A stretch of DNA of 64,000 bases from Nitrospira sp. (GCA_022226935.1 CP092081.1:2752181-2816180); one strand, 5' to 3'; shown: positions 31,892 through 41,044, counted from the first letter of the stretch. Numbers and translations: made by a program. The notes: generated by a model not told the origin, from the sequence alone.

Positions 31892-33988
31892 GCGAGGACG
31901 GAAGATGCCGAGCTTTTTGATCTTCGAAGTGAGTGTCGTACGTTTTAAGCCCAGCCTGGCCGCTGCGCCATCCGGGCCGCCGATGACCCATCGTGTGTCG
32001 CGCAGAGTCTTCAAGATCTGCTCGCGTTCAGCATCCTGGAGTGTGGCGGCTGGAGCCGGATCCTGCCGCGCCTCGATCTTCAACTCCTGAAGCGGCACAT
32101 GCAGCTGCATCCCCTGGGTGAGGATCACGGCTCGCTCAACCAGGTTCTCCAATTCCCGAATGTTGCCGGGCCAGTGATAACGGGACAGGGCCTCCAGCGT
32201 CGGAGCGGGAACGGATTCGATGGTCTTTTTCATGCGCGCGGCATAGTGCTGCGTGAAATACCGCACGAGCATCGGAATGTCTTCTCGCCGATCCCGGAGC
32301 GGCGGCAGGTTGAGGGGAAACACGTTCAGCCGGTAATACAAATCGCTGCGAAACCGGCCCTCCTCGACCAATGTGGCCAGGTCACGATTCGTGGCAGCCA
32401 CCAGACGGATATCCACGCGAATCGTGCGGGTACTCCCAAGGCGTTCGAATTCCTGTTCTTGCAGCACCCGGAGGAGTTTGGACTGCAGCTCCAGCGGAAT
32501 TTCCCCCACCTCGTCCAGAAAGATCGTGCCGCCATGAGCCAGCTCGAACCGGCCGACTTTCTGGGCGATGGCCCCGGTGAACGCCCCCCGTTCGTGACCG
32601 AACAGCTCACTTTCCAGCAATCCGGTGGGAATGGCGGCGCAGTTGAGTTTGACGAACGTGCGCGCATGCCGACCGCTCAAGCGATGGATCGCCCTGGCGA
32701 TGAGTTCTTTCCCCGTACCGGTTTCCCCCAGGATCAGCACCGTGGCGTCGGTCGGCGCCACGATTTCGACTTGTCCCAAGATCTGCTTGAGCGCCCGGCT
32801 GTCGCCGATGATGTCGTCGAAGCCGTGTTCCACACGAATTTCCTCTTCCAGGTACAACTTCTCCTCGGTCAACCGATCTTTGAGCGTGTGAATCTCCTGA
32901 TACGCCACGGCATTGTCGACGGCCAACGCGATCTGCCCCGCCACCTGGCTCAAGAATTCGACATCCTGCTCGCCGAAGGCTTGCTCGTGATGACTCGCCA
33001 GATTCAAGCAACCGATCACGCGGTCACGGGACAGCAGCGGAAGCGAGCACATGGAGCGAAACCCTTTCCTCACCAAGAGTTGAGGCACCGCGTGAGAAAA
33101 CGCTTTCAGGTCCAACAGAGTATTGGCAATCGCGGGGCGCCTCCGCTCAAACGCCAGACCAGCCAGAGAACCGGCGGCATCCGACAGTGCCCCCTCGGTC
33201 AACGCGCCTTCATTGTCGGGAAAATCGAGGGCATGGAGACGGACGCGCTGCGTCTCGCCGTCGCAGAGAATCAGACTGGCATATTCCTGCGGGACCATCT
33301 CGCGCAGACAGAGACTCACTGCCCGGAATACTTCTCGCAAATCCAACGTCGATGCGATGGTATTCGTCATGCGCAACAGCAGACTGAAGCGATCCCGCTG
33401 CCGTTCCACATCACGCCGTAACGCCTCCGCGGCTTCGCGGTTGAGCACATTCTCCACGGCCACCGCCACCTGCCGGCCGACTTGCTGCATCAGCTCCATA
33501 TCTGCAACGCCATACGCCTTCGGCGCCAGGCTCGAAAATTCCAATGAGCCCAATCGCCGAGCCACGGAAGTCAGCGGCACCAGACAACAGGATTGCACGC
33601 CGTCCTCACGCATCAATTCCATCACGGTCGGCCAACGCCGTTCGGCGGACAGATCGCTCAACAACAGCGGCTGCTGAGTTTCCCACACCAGGCCGGCCGG
33701 CGTGTCCCCCGGTTCGCTTTCGTGCCCCCCGATGATGTCCGCGGGGACATTCGCGCGGAGCACATGCAGGCGCATCACGCCGCGATGAGGATCGTACAGG
33801 GACAGACCGACAAAATTGACCGGCACGACTGACGGCAACAACCTCGCGAGATCCTGCACCAGCGCGGACAAGTCGGAATGACTGGCAATGGCCTCGGCCA
33901 CGCGCAACAGGGTGCGATACCTGTCGAGGCTGGAAAGATCGCTCTCGTTCACCGGGTTCCTGTCTTGTGTCATCACGGAATGGGCCAC
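31886..33988 (-). CDS. Sigma-54-dependent activator, GAF-GAF-AAA+-Fis (FhlA-like)
   Basis: 700 residues. Two GAF sensor domains (about 21-180 and 200-360), a short coiled linker, then the AAA+ domain with Walker A GETGTGKE (421-428), the sigma-54 contact loop GAFTGA (468-473) and Walker B IFLDEVGEIP (489-498). A Fis-type HTH is at about 655-700 (GAAARLGLKRTTLTSKIKKL). Having no receiver domain, it is FhlA-like and responds to a small ligand or redox cofactor in GAF. It lies just upstream of P3 and its array, and is the natural candidate to bind all three arrays. Confidence 0.95.
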   Translation of the reverse strand: MAHSVMTQDRNPVNESDLSSLDRYRTLLRVAEAIASHSDLSALVQDLARLLPSVVPVNFVGLSLYDPHRGVMRLHVLRANVPADIIGGHESEPGDTPAGLVWETQQPLLLSDLSAERRWPTVMELMREDGVQSCCLVPLTSVARRLGSLEFSSLAPKAYGVADMELMQQVGRQVAVAVENVLNREAAEALRRDVERQRDRFSLLLRMTNTIASTLDLREVFRAVSLCLREMVPQEYASLILCDGETQRVRLHALDFPDNEGALTEGALSDAAGSLAGLAFERRRPAIANTLLDLKAFSHAVPQLLVRKGFRSMCSLPLLSRDRVIGCLNLASHHEQAFGEQDVEFLSQVAGQIALAVDNAVAYQEIHTLKDRLTEEKLYLEEEIRVEHGFDDIIGDSRALKQILGQVEIVAPTDATVLILGETGTGKELIARAIHRLSGRHARTFVKLNCAAIPTGLLESELFGHERGAFTGAIAQKVGRFELAHGGTIFLDEVGEIPLELQSKLLRVLQEQEFERLGSTRTIRVDIRLVAATNRDLATLVEEGRFRSDLYYRLNVFPLNLPPLRDRREDIPMLVRYFTQHYAARMKKTIESVPAPTLEALSRYHWPGNIRELENLVERAVILTQGMQLHVPLQELKIEARQDPAPAATLQDAEREQILKTLRDTRWVIGGPDGAAARLGLKRTTLTSKIKKLGIFRPRE

Positions 33989-34021
33989 GTCGCGGCATGA
34001 CGCAGCGGCGTGGCCGTCGCT

Positions 34022-35110
34022 TCAGTGGTTGCCAAAGTCGAATACGTCATGGGACTCGGTCACCACTCGCATGCCGGTGATGCCCGCAGACTGGATGTCG
34101 CCGCTGACCAGGTGGAAACGATCTCCGACGACTGAACCGGCCAACCCGTGCCGAGGCATGGGCATCATGGGAAGCTCCGTCCAGCGATTGGTGGCCGGAT
34201 CGTATGCTTCCACGGCGCGAAATGCCGCCATGAGATGCCCATCCTGATGTTCCCCGCCCGCCACATAAATGCGCTCATTGTGAACGCCCCAGGCTCCACC
34301 GCTTCGCGCCGTCGGCATGCGGGCCTTGACCAGACCCCATTGGTCGGTGGCGGGATCATATTCTTCGACCACATTCGTATTGCTGGCGGTAAAAATGAAG
34401 GCGCTACCCAGCCGACCGCCGATGACATACACTTTCCCGCGGACGACACCAATGGCGGCGTGGTTGCGCGCGGTCGGCATCGACGAACGAGCCGACCAGC
34501 TGTTGGTCTGCGGATCGTACTCTTCCACCGTATCCACGGACCGGTGAGGACGGGTGGGATGCAAGGCGGGCTCATTCGAACCAGGATGCATGGCCGCACC
34601 ACCAATCACGTAGAGCTTGCCGTTCACGGCGGCGGCCACCGCTGAGCCCCGCTTCGTCGGCATAGGGGCTAAGGCCTTCCATATGTCTGAGCCTGGGTCA
34701 TATTCCCATGCGTTATTGATCGGCACCCAGGCAGGGGGCCCCGACTCAGGTGGCACAAAGCCGCCGAACGCATACAATTTCCCGTTCAACTCGCAAAACG
34801 CGACATGATGCGCAGGCAACGCCATCGGGTGTTTCTTCGTCCACCTGTCGGTTTCCCCATCATACTCATAGACAAGGCCTTGAGGAATCCACCCAGGCCC
34901 GAGGCCGCCGAACACATACAACTTCCCCCCGGCCGCACCTCCGACGAGTTCCTCGGACGGTTCGGGAAAGGGCGCTCGCTTACTCCATGCGCCGGCTGCC
35001 GTCGACTCGCAGGGAGCCAGGAGCGCCACGACCCCCGCCATCACGATCAACACCAGTGCCGGCATCACCTTCCCCCTACGCCTCCACCATTGTCGCGTCA
35101 GCTTCATCAT
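34022..35110 (-). CDS. Exported kelch-repeat protein
   Basis: About 362 residues from ATG-ATG at 35110, with GAGGAG upstream. A signal or anchor helix (MPALVLIVMAGVVALLAP) and then about six kelch repeats (for example GGKLYVFGG, NGKLYAFGG, NGKLYVIGG, RGKVYVIGG, NERIYVAGG) that form a beta-propeller. Probably periplasmic. It precedes the activator gene by 33 bp on the same strand, so both may be transcribed from the pirin-operon promoter. Confidence 0.9.
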   Translation of the reverse strand: MMKLTRQWWRRRGKVMPALVLIVMAGVVALLAPCESTAAGAWSKRAPFPEPSEELVGGAAGGKLYVFGGLGPGWIPQGLVYEYDGETDRWTKKHPMALPAHHVAFCELNGKLYAFGGFVPPESGPPAWVPINNAWEYDPGSDIWKALAPMPTKRGSAVAAAVNGKLYVIGGAAMHPGSNEPALHPTRPHRSVDTVEEYDPQTNSWSARSSMPTARNHAAIGVVRGKVYVIGGRLGSAFIFTASNTNVVEEYDPATDQWGLVKARMPTARSGGAWGVHNERIYVAGGEHQDGHLMAAFRAVEAYDPATNRWTELPMMPMPRHGLAGSVVGDRFHLVSGDIQSAGITGMRVVTESHDVFDFGNH

Positions 35111-35124
35111 TGGCTCCTCATGCG

Positions 35125-35865
35125 TTAGTAGCCGGCGAACTTTTCCGTACGAATGTCGCTGTCGTCGATGCCCGCTTCTTTGAGCATGGCTCGTAGCGCG
35201 ACGACCATACCCGGCGGGCCGACGACATAATAGATCGGCTTCTCGATATTCACGAGATGTTTGGCGAGCAAGGCCGCGTTGAGGTATCCCGTCTCGCCCT
35301 GCCAAGGACGGGAAGACGTAGCGGGCTCGGTCAGAGTTCCTACGAAGCGATAGTGAGGATTTTTCTCCTGCAAGGCCTGCAGCTCATCGAGAAACGGCGC
35401 ATCCTCCGGACGCCGGTTGGAGTAGAACAGCACCATGCGGTGCGGCGCTCGCTGCAGCGCCGCATGCACGGCCATGCTGCGAAACGGGGTAATGCCGATC
35501 CCGCCCGCCAGAAAGACGGCAGGGCGGGTCTGGTCGGCATGCAGCACGAGTTTGCCGAACGGTCCTTCCATCTTGACGGTTGAGCCGATCGGCATACGCT
35601 GCAGTTCGCGTTTAAAAGCAGTATCACGGAGGCGGGTGGCCACCATCAGGGTCGGTTCCTGCGGCGCACTCGCAAGGGAAAAGGCTCTGGTGTTGCCGGC
35701 CGCATCAGTTTCAGAGGGCTCGGTGAGCGTCAGATCCACAAACTGGCCCGGCGTGAAGACAAACCCCGCCGGCTTGTCGAAGTGAAACGCCATCGTTCCC
35801 TCGGCCACCAGTCGCCGCTCGGTGAGCCCGATCGAATACCCATTTTGACTCGTCGCCTCACCCAT
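35125..35865 (-). CDS. FAD-dependent ferredoxin/flavodoxin-NADP reductase-like oxidoreductase
   Basis: 246 residues: an FAD-binding barrel (RAFSLASAP, the RxYS-like motif) and an NAD(P)-binding half with LAGGIGITPFRSM, FYSNRRPEDAPF and YYVVGPPGMV. No ferredoxin domain is attached. It passes electrons between NAD(P)H and a partner; nearby Rieske and CDGSH proteins are plausible partners. Confidence 0.9.
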   Translation of the reverse strand: MGEATSQNGYSIGLTERRLVAEGTMAFHFDKPAGFVFTPGQFVDLTLTEPSETDAAGNTRAFSLASAPQEPTLMVATRLRDTAFKRELQRMPIGSTVKMEGPFGKLVLHADQTRPAVFLAGGIGITPFRSMAVHAALQRAPHRMVLFYSNRRPEDAPFLDELQALQEKNPHYRFVGTLTEPATSSRPWQGETGYLNAALLAKHLVNIEKPIYYVVGPPGMVVALRAMLKEAGIDDSDIRTEKFAGY

Positions 35866-35918
35866 GCCGTACCTCCTGCATCACGCGCGACCGATGCGCT
35901 CTCGCCGCCTAGGGAGCT

Positions 35919-36155
35919 TCAGAGCGATTTATGCGTCCCGTCGCAAAACGGAGGCGTTTTCGTCATCTTGCACTGGCATAAGGCGACGGTTTTTTTCTCT
36001 GTCGCGGTGAATTCCATGGGGGCGAAGCCGGTCCCTTGGTGAGATCCGTCACAAAACGGCTGCTTCTTTGAAAGCCCGCAGCGGCACCAATAATAGGTCC
36101 CCGCTTCCAACTCCAATATCGCCGGCTGCTTCGCTGCAATCACTGGTTTCTCCAT
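35919..36155 (-). CDS. Dual CDGSH iron-sulfur protein
   Basis: 78 residues with two CDGSH-type sites: CRCGLSKKQPFCDGSH and CQCKMTKTPPFCDGTH. Each has the Cys3-His1 pattern for a 2Fe-2S cluster, as in type-3 mitoNEET-like proteins. These transfer electrons or clusters. It lies between the FNR-like gene and a VOC gene on one strand. Confidence 0.93.
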   Translation of the reverse strand: MEKPVIAAKQPAILELEAGTYYWCRCGLSKKQPFCDGSHQGTGFAPMEFTATEKKTVALCQCKMTKTPPFCDGTHKSL

Positions 36156-36175
36156 GAATACCTCTCCCTCCTCGT

Positions 36176-36622
36176 TTATAACGATAATGGTTTGATCGGC
36201 GAGACGACCGCGTCAGGATTGTTTTTCCAGATCGCCTCGTCCGCATCGACGTACAGCTCGACCTCATTGCCGTCCGGATCGCGAAGGTAGAGGCTCTGGC
36301 TGACGGTATGGTCGCTCATGCCGTCGATCGCGATGCCGGCCTGCTCCAACTCGCGTTTGGCCGTTCGCAGTTCGTCCAGGCTGTCACCGACTTTGATGCC
36401 GATGTGATACAGCCCTCGCCTGCGCCCCGGCGGGGGTCCCGGCGCATCGCCGACCTGGATCAGCAGCAATTCATGATGCGTGCGGCCGGATGTCAGCGCG
36501 GCGGCGGCGCCATTGAAGATCCGCCCGACTTCGTGGAATCCCAGCAAGTCCCGGTAGAAGGCCAGCGAACGCTGCAGCTCTTTCACATAAAACACGACAT
36601 GCCCCAAATAGTGCGCTTTCAT
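36176..36622 (-). CDS. Glyoxalase/dioxygenase-type VOC protein
   Basis: About 148 residues from the ATG at 36622, which has AGGAAGGAG upstream; the alternative at 36655 overlaps the previous gene. HVVFYVKELQRSLAFYRDLLG, HHELLLIQ and LRDPDGNEVELYVD fit one vicinal-oxygen-chelate domain pair with metal residues His and Glu. Substrate unknown. Confidence 0.88.
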   Translation of the reverse strand: MKAHYLGHVVFYVKELQRSLAFYRDLLGFHEVGRIFNGAAAALTSGRTHHELLLIQVGDAPGPPPGRRRGLYHIGIKVGDSLDELRTAKRELEQAGIAIDGMSDHTVSQSLYLRDPDGNEVELYVDADEAIWKNNPDAVVSPIKPLSL

Positions 36623-36651
36623 CGTCGTAACTCCTTCCTGGGCCTGTCCCG

Positions 36652-37044
36652 TCATCGAAGCAGCGCCCGAACCGCCGCGTGGGCCAACACCACATCAGGC
36701 TCTCGTTGCAAGGCATCATAATAGTTCCGGCCGAAACCATTGCCGTCTTCGGAAGGCGTCAACAGCGTTCGCACCGATCCGATCACCGCGGTGATCTCGT
36801 CGCGGTCTGGAGCCTCTGTGTCTTCGGACAGCTCATCCAACCGCGCCATCAGTTGGGACAGAGGACGCAACCACGCAAACCAGGCATCCCCGAGGACCAA
36901 GTGAAAAAATGCGCCATTGGTCGGGATGCGCCCATGCACCCGCTCGTAGGACACCCGTTCGCCGTCCAGCAACGCTTTGTGCAGGCGCAACAACGCCCGG
37001 GAAAGGTTATCGAGATGTGCCGCGGCATGATCCTGACCCGACAT
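36652..37044 (-). CDS. Hypothetical cytosolic protein
   Basis: 130 residues, mainly helical (NLSRALLRLHKALLDGERVSYERVHG, DAWFAWLRPLSQLMARLDEL), with no signal peptide or recognised motif. It lies within the redox gene run between the Rieske-flavodoxin and a VOC protein, 29 bp from the former. Confidence 0.6.
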   Translation of the reverse strand: MSGQDHAAAHLDNLSRALLRLHKALLDGERVSYERVHGRIPTNGAFFHLVLGDAWFAWLRPLSQLMARLDELSEDTEAPDRDEITAVIGSVRTLLTPSEDGNGFGRNYYDALQREPDVVLAHAAVRALLR

Positions 37045-37073
37045 ACGTCCGCCTCCTTACGAATGGCTCTCCA

Positions 37074-38180
37074 TCATCCCGTCGGTTCACTATCGAGTTG
37101 ATGCGCTTTGCGCCCGCCCCGGGCAAGGGGAGCGGCAGTCACCCGGGCCTCAAGCATGAGCCGCGCCAAATCCGCCGCGCGGGTGACGAGCGCTTCGGCG
37201 CCTTCACGCAACGCCAGGCTCTCCTGCACCTCGCGATTGTTCCGCTCCATGTCTTCCGCGCTCCATCCGCGCGAGTGGGCGATAAAGGGAAATTGCGGGA
37301 ACTGACAGCCGACTTCGGCGAAAAAGGTCATCAACTGTCCGGCAACACCCTGCACATTATCCTGCCCGCCCATAATGATGAAGGCAGCGACTTTGTCCTT
37401 GAGGAGATGCCGGTTGGCGATCGTTTCCTGATTTTGAATGCAGTTCAGCCGTTCGACCATTTTGTAATACAGGCTGCTGGCCCCGCCCCATCTGATCGGT
37501 GTCGACACCAGAATCACGTCGGCCCAATGAACAATGCCCTCATACACTCGATCCATTTGATCCGCCGGGTCCATTTGGGTAATCGAACAGGGCCAGGTGC
37601 AGGCTTCCGCCGCTTTCGAATAAAACCCTTCGCAGGGTCGGAACGACAACTCCCGCAGCCGAATGAGTTGCGTGTCGAGCTGCAACTGCTCGCGCGCATG
37701 GTCCAGCGCGGCTTCCAGCAGCGCGTCGGACGCGCTATACCGCGGCTGACCCGCCGTCATTGCCGTTGCGGCAATACCGAGTATGCGGATGGGGCCTTCG
37801 GCCCGCACAATCGGACGAGCCAGCGGATGCGGTGCCTTCGCCTGCTTCCGGCGCTTTGTGCCTGAGGCCAGATCCACATAGAGACGTCCGTTCTCGATGA
37901 TCACCGGATATGAAGGGACCCGATCTTCTTCGTATCCCGGCTCTCCTTGACCGGTCAGGCGATGAAACTTCCAATAGTGCCAGGGGCAGACGACGTAGTC
38001 GCCGTCGAGCCGCCCCTCGCTCAAGGGCCCGCCGATGTGATTGCAGATTCCAGAGATCGCCGCGAACTGGCCATCCTTGTAGCTGAGGACCAGCTTCGTG
38101 TTCCCGCAGACGACTTCCTGCAGTGTCTTCCGCTTCAGTTCCTCAACCGCCCCGATCTCTGTCCACCTCGCATCCGGCAT
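37074..38180 (-). CDS. Rieske ferredoxin fused to NADPH-dependent FMN reductase
   Basis: 368 residues. Residues 1-110 are a Rieske domain with CNHIGG and CPWHYWKF, the Cys-His pairs for one 2Fe-2S cluster. Residues about 130-345 are a flavodoxin-like FMN reductase (ILGIAATAM, STPIRWGGASSLYYKMVERL, IIMGGQDNVQG). This joins a Rieske centre to an FMN site in one chain, so electron flow between NAD(P)H, FMN and Fe-S is implied. The natural acceptor is unknown. Confidence 0.9.
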   Translation of the reverse strand: MPDARWTEIGAVEELKRKTLQEVVCGNTKLVLSYKDGQFAAISGICNHIGGPLSEGRLDGDYVVCPWHYWKFHRLTGQGEPGYEEDRVPSYPVIIENGRLYVDLASGTKRRKQAKAPHPLARPIVRAEGPIRILGIAATAMTAGQPRYSASDALLEAALDHAREQLQLDTQLIRLRELSFRPCEGFYSKAAEACTWPCSITQMDPADQMDRVYEGIVHWADVILVSTPIRWGGASSLYYKMVERLNCIQNQETIANRHLLKDKVAAFIIMGGQDNVQGVAGQLMTFFAEVGCQFPQFPFIAHSRGWSAEDMERNNREVQESLALREGAEALVTRAADLARLMLEARVTAAPLARGGRKAHQLDSEPTG

Positions 38181-38217
38181 GTCACATTCCTATCGGCGTC
38201 TGCGGCGGGGCCGCTCG

Positions 38218-38676
38218 TCACAAACGCTTCTCTTCAAGATCATACACATCGAAATAGGTGTAGACGGGGCGGTGGCTCGGTACATATTTCGGAATATAGT
38301 CTTCCATATACGCTTGCACCGCGGGAGCCATCTCGGAGAGGCGCAGATCCCGCATCTTATTGTTCCATTCAATGATCGCCTGTCGATCCCGTACCTTGCT
38401 GTGGACCTTGAGCCAGTCACCGACCTCCTCGTCGGTCGCGCCGGTCGCGACAATCTCCTGGAACTGCTCCGGGCTGATGCCCGTGAAGGTGAACAGCAAC
38501 GCGGCCAGCGAACAGGGCCAATAGTTATATTCGCCGTTGATACCCAGGAGAAACGCCCGGCACTTATCGACACAACGAGCGCCGATGACATACCCTCCCA
38601 GCATTTCCCTCGGGCTGCGAGGATAGGTCTTGGTGAGATCTTTCGCAAGCGCGCCCACGCGCACCAGATCCTTCAT
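38218..38676 (-). CDS. DUF5069-family protein
   Basis: 152 residues matching the DUF5069 pattern: LTKTYPRSPREMLGGYVI and RCVDKCRAFLLGINGEYNYWP, then a helical C-terminal half. Function of the family is not known to me. It overlaps the VOC gene by 4 bp (ATGA, 38673-38676), so the two are coupled. Confidence 0.82.
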   Translation of the reverse strand: MKDLVRVGALAKDLTKTYPRSPREMLGGYVIGARCVDKCRAFLLGINGEYNYWPCSLAALLFTFTGISPEQFQEIVATGATDEEVGDWLKVHSKVRDRQAIIEWNNKMRDLRLSEMAPAVQAYMEDYIPKYVPSHRPVYTYFDVYDLEEKRL

Positions 38677-39119
38677 GTTGTCGCTCCTTTTCTTGATCCG
38701 GCGCGCGACGGCTTGGAGAACGTGATGCCCGCCTTCTGGACTTCCTGATAGGGAAGCAGCCAGACCAACGATTCATCCGACAGGTCTCCCACTTGAATGC
38801 GATTGCCCCAGGGGTCGCGAAAATCGCAACGGAAATGGGGCTCCATCTTCAGCTTATACTTTTGAGTGAGCTTGCGCCGGACTTCTTTGATCTGTTCGGC
38901 ATCGCGGACCATCAGACCGAAATGTTTCACGCGATCCGGCTGAAGCTGCTCGACTTCGAAAATGGCCATGAACTGGTGCTCGCCCAGTTTGCACCAGGCG
39001 GCGCCTTCTCCTCCGCGTAACATCTCTAAGCCGAACACATCCGAATAGAACTTCACCGCCTTCTTGGCATCGGTGACTTCGATGACGATATGGTTGCATC
39101 CATAGACGTGAACCGCCAT
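38673..39119 (-). CDS. VOC-family (glyoxalase-like) protein
   Basis: 148 residues. GCNHIVIEVTDAKKAVKFYSDVFGL, KHFGLMVRD and FRDPWGNRIQVGDL give a VOC fold with likely metal ligands His, His and a Gln/Glu. Substrate unknown. The stop overlaps the DUF5069 start. Confidence 0.87.
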   Translation of the reverse strand: MAVHVYGCNHIVIEVTDAKKAVKFYSDVFGLEMLRGGEGAAWCKLGEHQFMAIFEVEQLQPDRVKHFGLMVRDAEQIKEVRRKLTQKYKLKMEPHFRCDFRDPWGNRIQVGDLSDESLVWLLPYQEVQKAGITFSKPSRAGSRKGATT

Positions 39120-39131
39120 GTCGGTGTCTCC

Positions 39132-39773
39132 TCACCTGGTTGTCTGCTCGATGGCCTCGAGAAATGTCTCGACCGGCTGCGCGCCGGAAATAGCCGTCTT
39201 CCCGTTCAACACGAAATAGGGAACCCCTCTGATGCCCAGCTGACGGCCGTGGGCCTCCTCCTGCCGCACGGCATCAACACCCTGGTGAGCCTGCAGCAGA
39301 CACTCCGCTGCTTTGCCATCCAGCCCCGCCCGGACGGCGAGGGCAATCAGCGTCTCAGGTTGCCCGATATGCAGCCCCTCCGTGAAGTAGCCGTGAAAGA
39401 GCTCTTCAACCACGGCATCCTGGCGGCCCTGTTGCTGGGCGAACCAAATCAACCGATGGGCATCGAACGTATTCGGCGTGCGAGCAATGCGATCGAACGC
39501 GAACTCGATGCCCACGCTCCTTCCCACCGACGCGACGCGATCTTGGATCGCCTTCATTTCGCCGGGCCCGCCGAACTTCGCTTCGAGATACACCCGGCGA
39601 TCCATGCCGGTCTTGGGCATGGTCGGATTGAGCTGGAACGGGCGCCAGAACACGCGCGCCGTCGCTTGTGCCTGTACCGATTCCAGCGCCTGTTCAAGCC
39701 GCCGCTTCCCGACATAACACCAGGGACAGACCACGTCCGAATACACGTCGATCGCCAGCACCGGCGCGGTCAT
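39132..39773 (-). CDS. FrnE/DsbA-family oxidoreductase
   Basis: 213 residues. VYSDVVCPWCYVGKRRLEQAL holds a CPWC motif of FrnE-type DsbA-like proteins and 2-hydroxychromene isomerases, followed by GIRGVPYFVLNG with the cis-Pro. These cytosolic thiol oxidoreductases act in disulfide or quinone stress. It overlaps the pirin stop-start by ATGA (39770-39773). Confidence 0.92.
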   Translation of the reverse strand: MTAPVLAIDVYSDVVCPWCYVGKRRLEQALESVQAQATARVFWRPFQLNPTMPKTGMDRRVYLEAKFGGPGEMKAIQDRVASVGRSVGIEFAFDRIARTPNTFDAHRLIWFAQQQGRQDAVVEELFHGYFTEGLHIGQPETLIALAVRAGLDGKAAECLLQAHQGVDAVRQEEAHGRQLGIRGVPYFVLNGKTAISGAQPVETFLEAIEQTTR

Positions 39774-40654
39774 GATAAGTGTCCCATCTTTCCCGCCTGG
39801 TAATCCTGCACGGCTTGGATGATCTCATCGCGTGTGTTCATCACAAACGGACCGTACCGGGCGATCGGCTCGGCAATCGGTTCGCCGCTCAGCACGAGGA
39901 TAGTCGAGTCCTGTTTGGCCTCGAGCGATACCCGTTCGCCCTTCTGCCCGAGCACGGCAAGCTCAACTTCCCCCACGACGTGCGATCCGTTCACCGTAAC
40001 CTGCCCGTGCAATACGAACAGCGCCGAATTGAATCCTTCCGGCAGACGCAGTTCAGTCCGATGTCCCGCCGTCAATCGTACATCATAGAGATGAACCGGG
40101 CTGAACGTCTTTGCCGGACCTTTCACCGCGCGAAACTCTCCGGCGATCACACGCACTCGGCCGGCTCCTTTCTCGAGCTCGACCGCAGGGATCTCCGCGT
40201 CGACCAGCGTCTGATAACGGGGCGCGGTCATCTTAAACGCCTTGGGCAGATTCACCCACAGTTGGACCCCTTCCAAGAGACCGCCTTTTTCCGCAAATTC
40301 TTTCTCATGCAGTTCCTCGTGCACGACGCCGGACGCGGCCGTCATCCACTGCACATCACCTGGTCCGATGACGCCTCCGCTCCCGGTCGAGTCACGATGC
40401 GCCACTTTTCCGTGATACATGATCGTCACCGTCTCAAACCCTCGATGTGGATGTTCGCCCACGCCAAGTCGGCGCGTGGTCGGCGAAAATTCTTCGGGGC
40501 CCATATAGTCGAGCATCAAGAAGGGAGACAGTTGTTCCTCAACCCCGGCGCCCGGAATCATGTTGCGCACCGGAAAGCCGTCTCCAACCATATGATGCGA
40601 CCCGGCCTGGTAGACTCCCACGAGATCTTTGGCGCTGATTGTCTCTGTTCGCAT
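39770..40654 (-). CDS. Pirin-family protein
   Basis: About 294 residues from the ATG at 40654 (AAAGGAGG upstream). The N-terminal cupin has HPHRGFETVTIM, HRDSTG and HEEL, giving the His-His-His-Glu iron site of pirins; some pirins oxidise quercetin or sense iron/redox. First gene of the redox run downstream of the promoter at 40918-40945. The C-terminal part contains a second cupin. Confidence 0.9.
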   Translation of the reverse strand: MRTETISAKDLVGVYQAGSHHMVGDGFPVRNMIPGAGVEEQLSPFLMLDYMGPEEFSPTTRRLGVGEHPHRGFETVTIMYHGKVAHRDSTGSGGVIGPGDVQWMTAASGVVHEELHEKEFAEKGGLLEGVQLWVNLPKAFKMTAPRYQTLVDAEIPAVELEKGAGRVRVIAGEFRAVKGPAKTFSPVHLYDVRLTAGHRTELRLPEGFNSALFVLHGQVTVNGSHVVGEVELAVLGQKGERVSLEAKQDSTILVLSGEPIAEPIARYGPFVMNTRDEIIQAVQDYQAGKMGHLS

Positions 40655-41044
40655 GTCGGCCTCCTTTCTTACGCCATCTCCCGCAATGCTTCCGCAAGAG
40701 AGACGGTTTTCAGCACGAGTGACTCGGAACGCGCACCCTGACGGCGCCCGTGGAAAAAGACGTGCACATCTCTTCACACCATCCAGCTACGTCGGCTGAG
40801 AATCCCGTCACGCCCAGCGGCCACATGTTCAGGACTGTACTCTTCCGGGCCCGCGAGTTCCACAATCGCATGGCTCCTGCCTCCGGCGATCCAGCGATCC
40901 GTTGCGCGTACCCCACTATAATAGTTCTATCTAGAACCAAGTCAAGTGCAAGGCAGAACAAATGGGAGGATATGACTGTGACGGCACGCAGTGGAAAAGG
41001 AGGGAGACGACGACCGAGGGGGCCAATCGGCAATGTGGGAAACG
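40655..41044 (-). promoter_or_regulatory. Promoter and operator region of the pirin operon
   Basis: On the minus strand TTGACT (40945-40940) and TATTAT (40923-40918) are 16 bp apart, an excellent sigma-70 promoter. The whole spacer is filled by the dyad GTTCTA-TC-TAGAAC (40924-40937). A repressor bound there would block polymerase; MarR- or HxlR-like proteins bind such sites. The leader to 40654 is long and has one weak ORF (40710-40871, 53 codons, CAGGAG ahead of ATG) that I do not count as a gene. Confidence 0.75.

Noticed and set aside
40710-40871. 53-codon frame in the pirin leader as a small gene
   Set aside because: It has a plausible CAGGAG site but no recognisable sequence, and a second frame is equally open; kept only as a remark.
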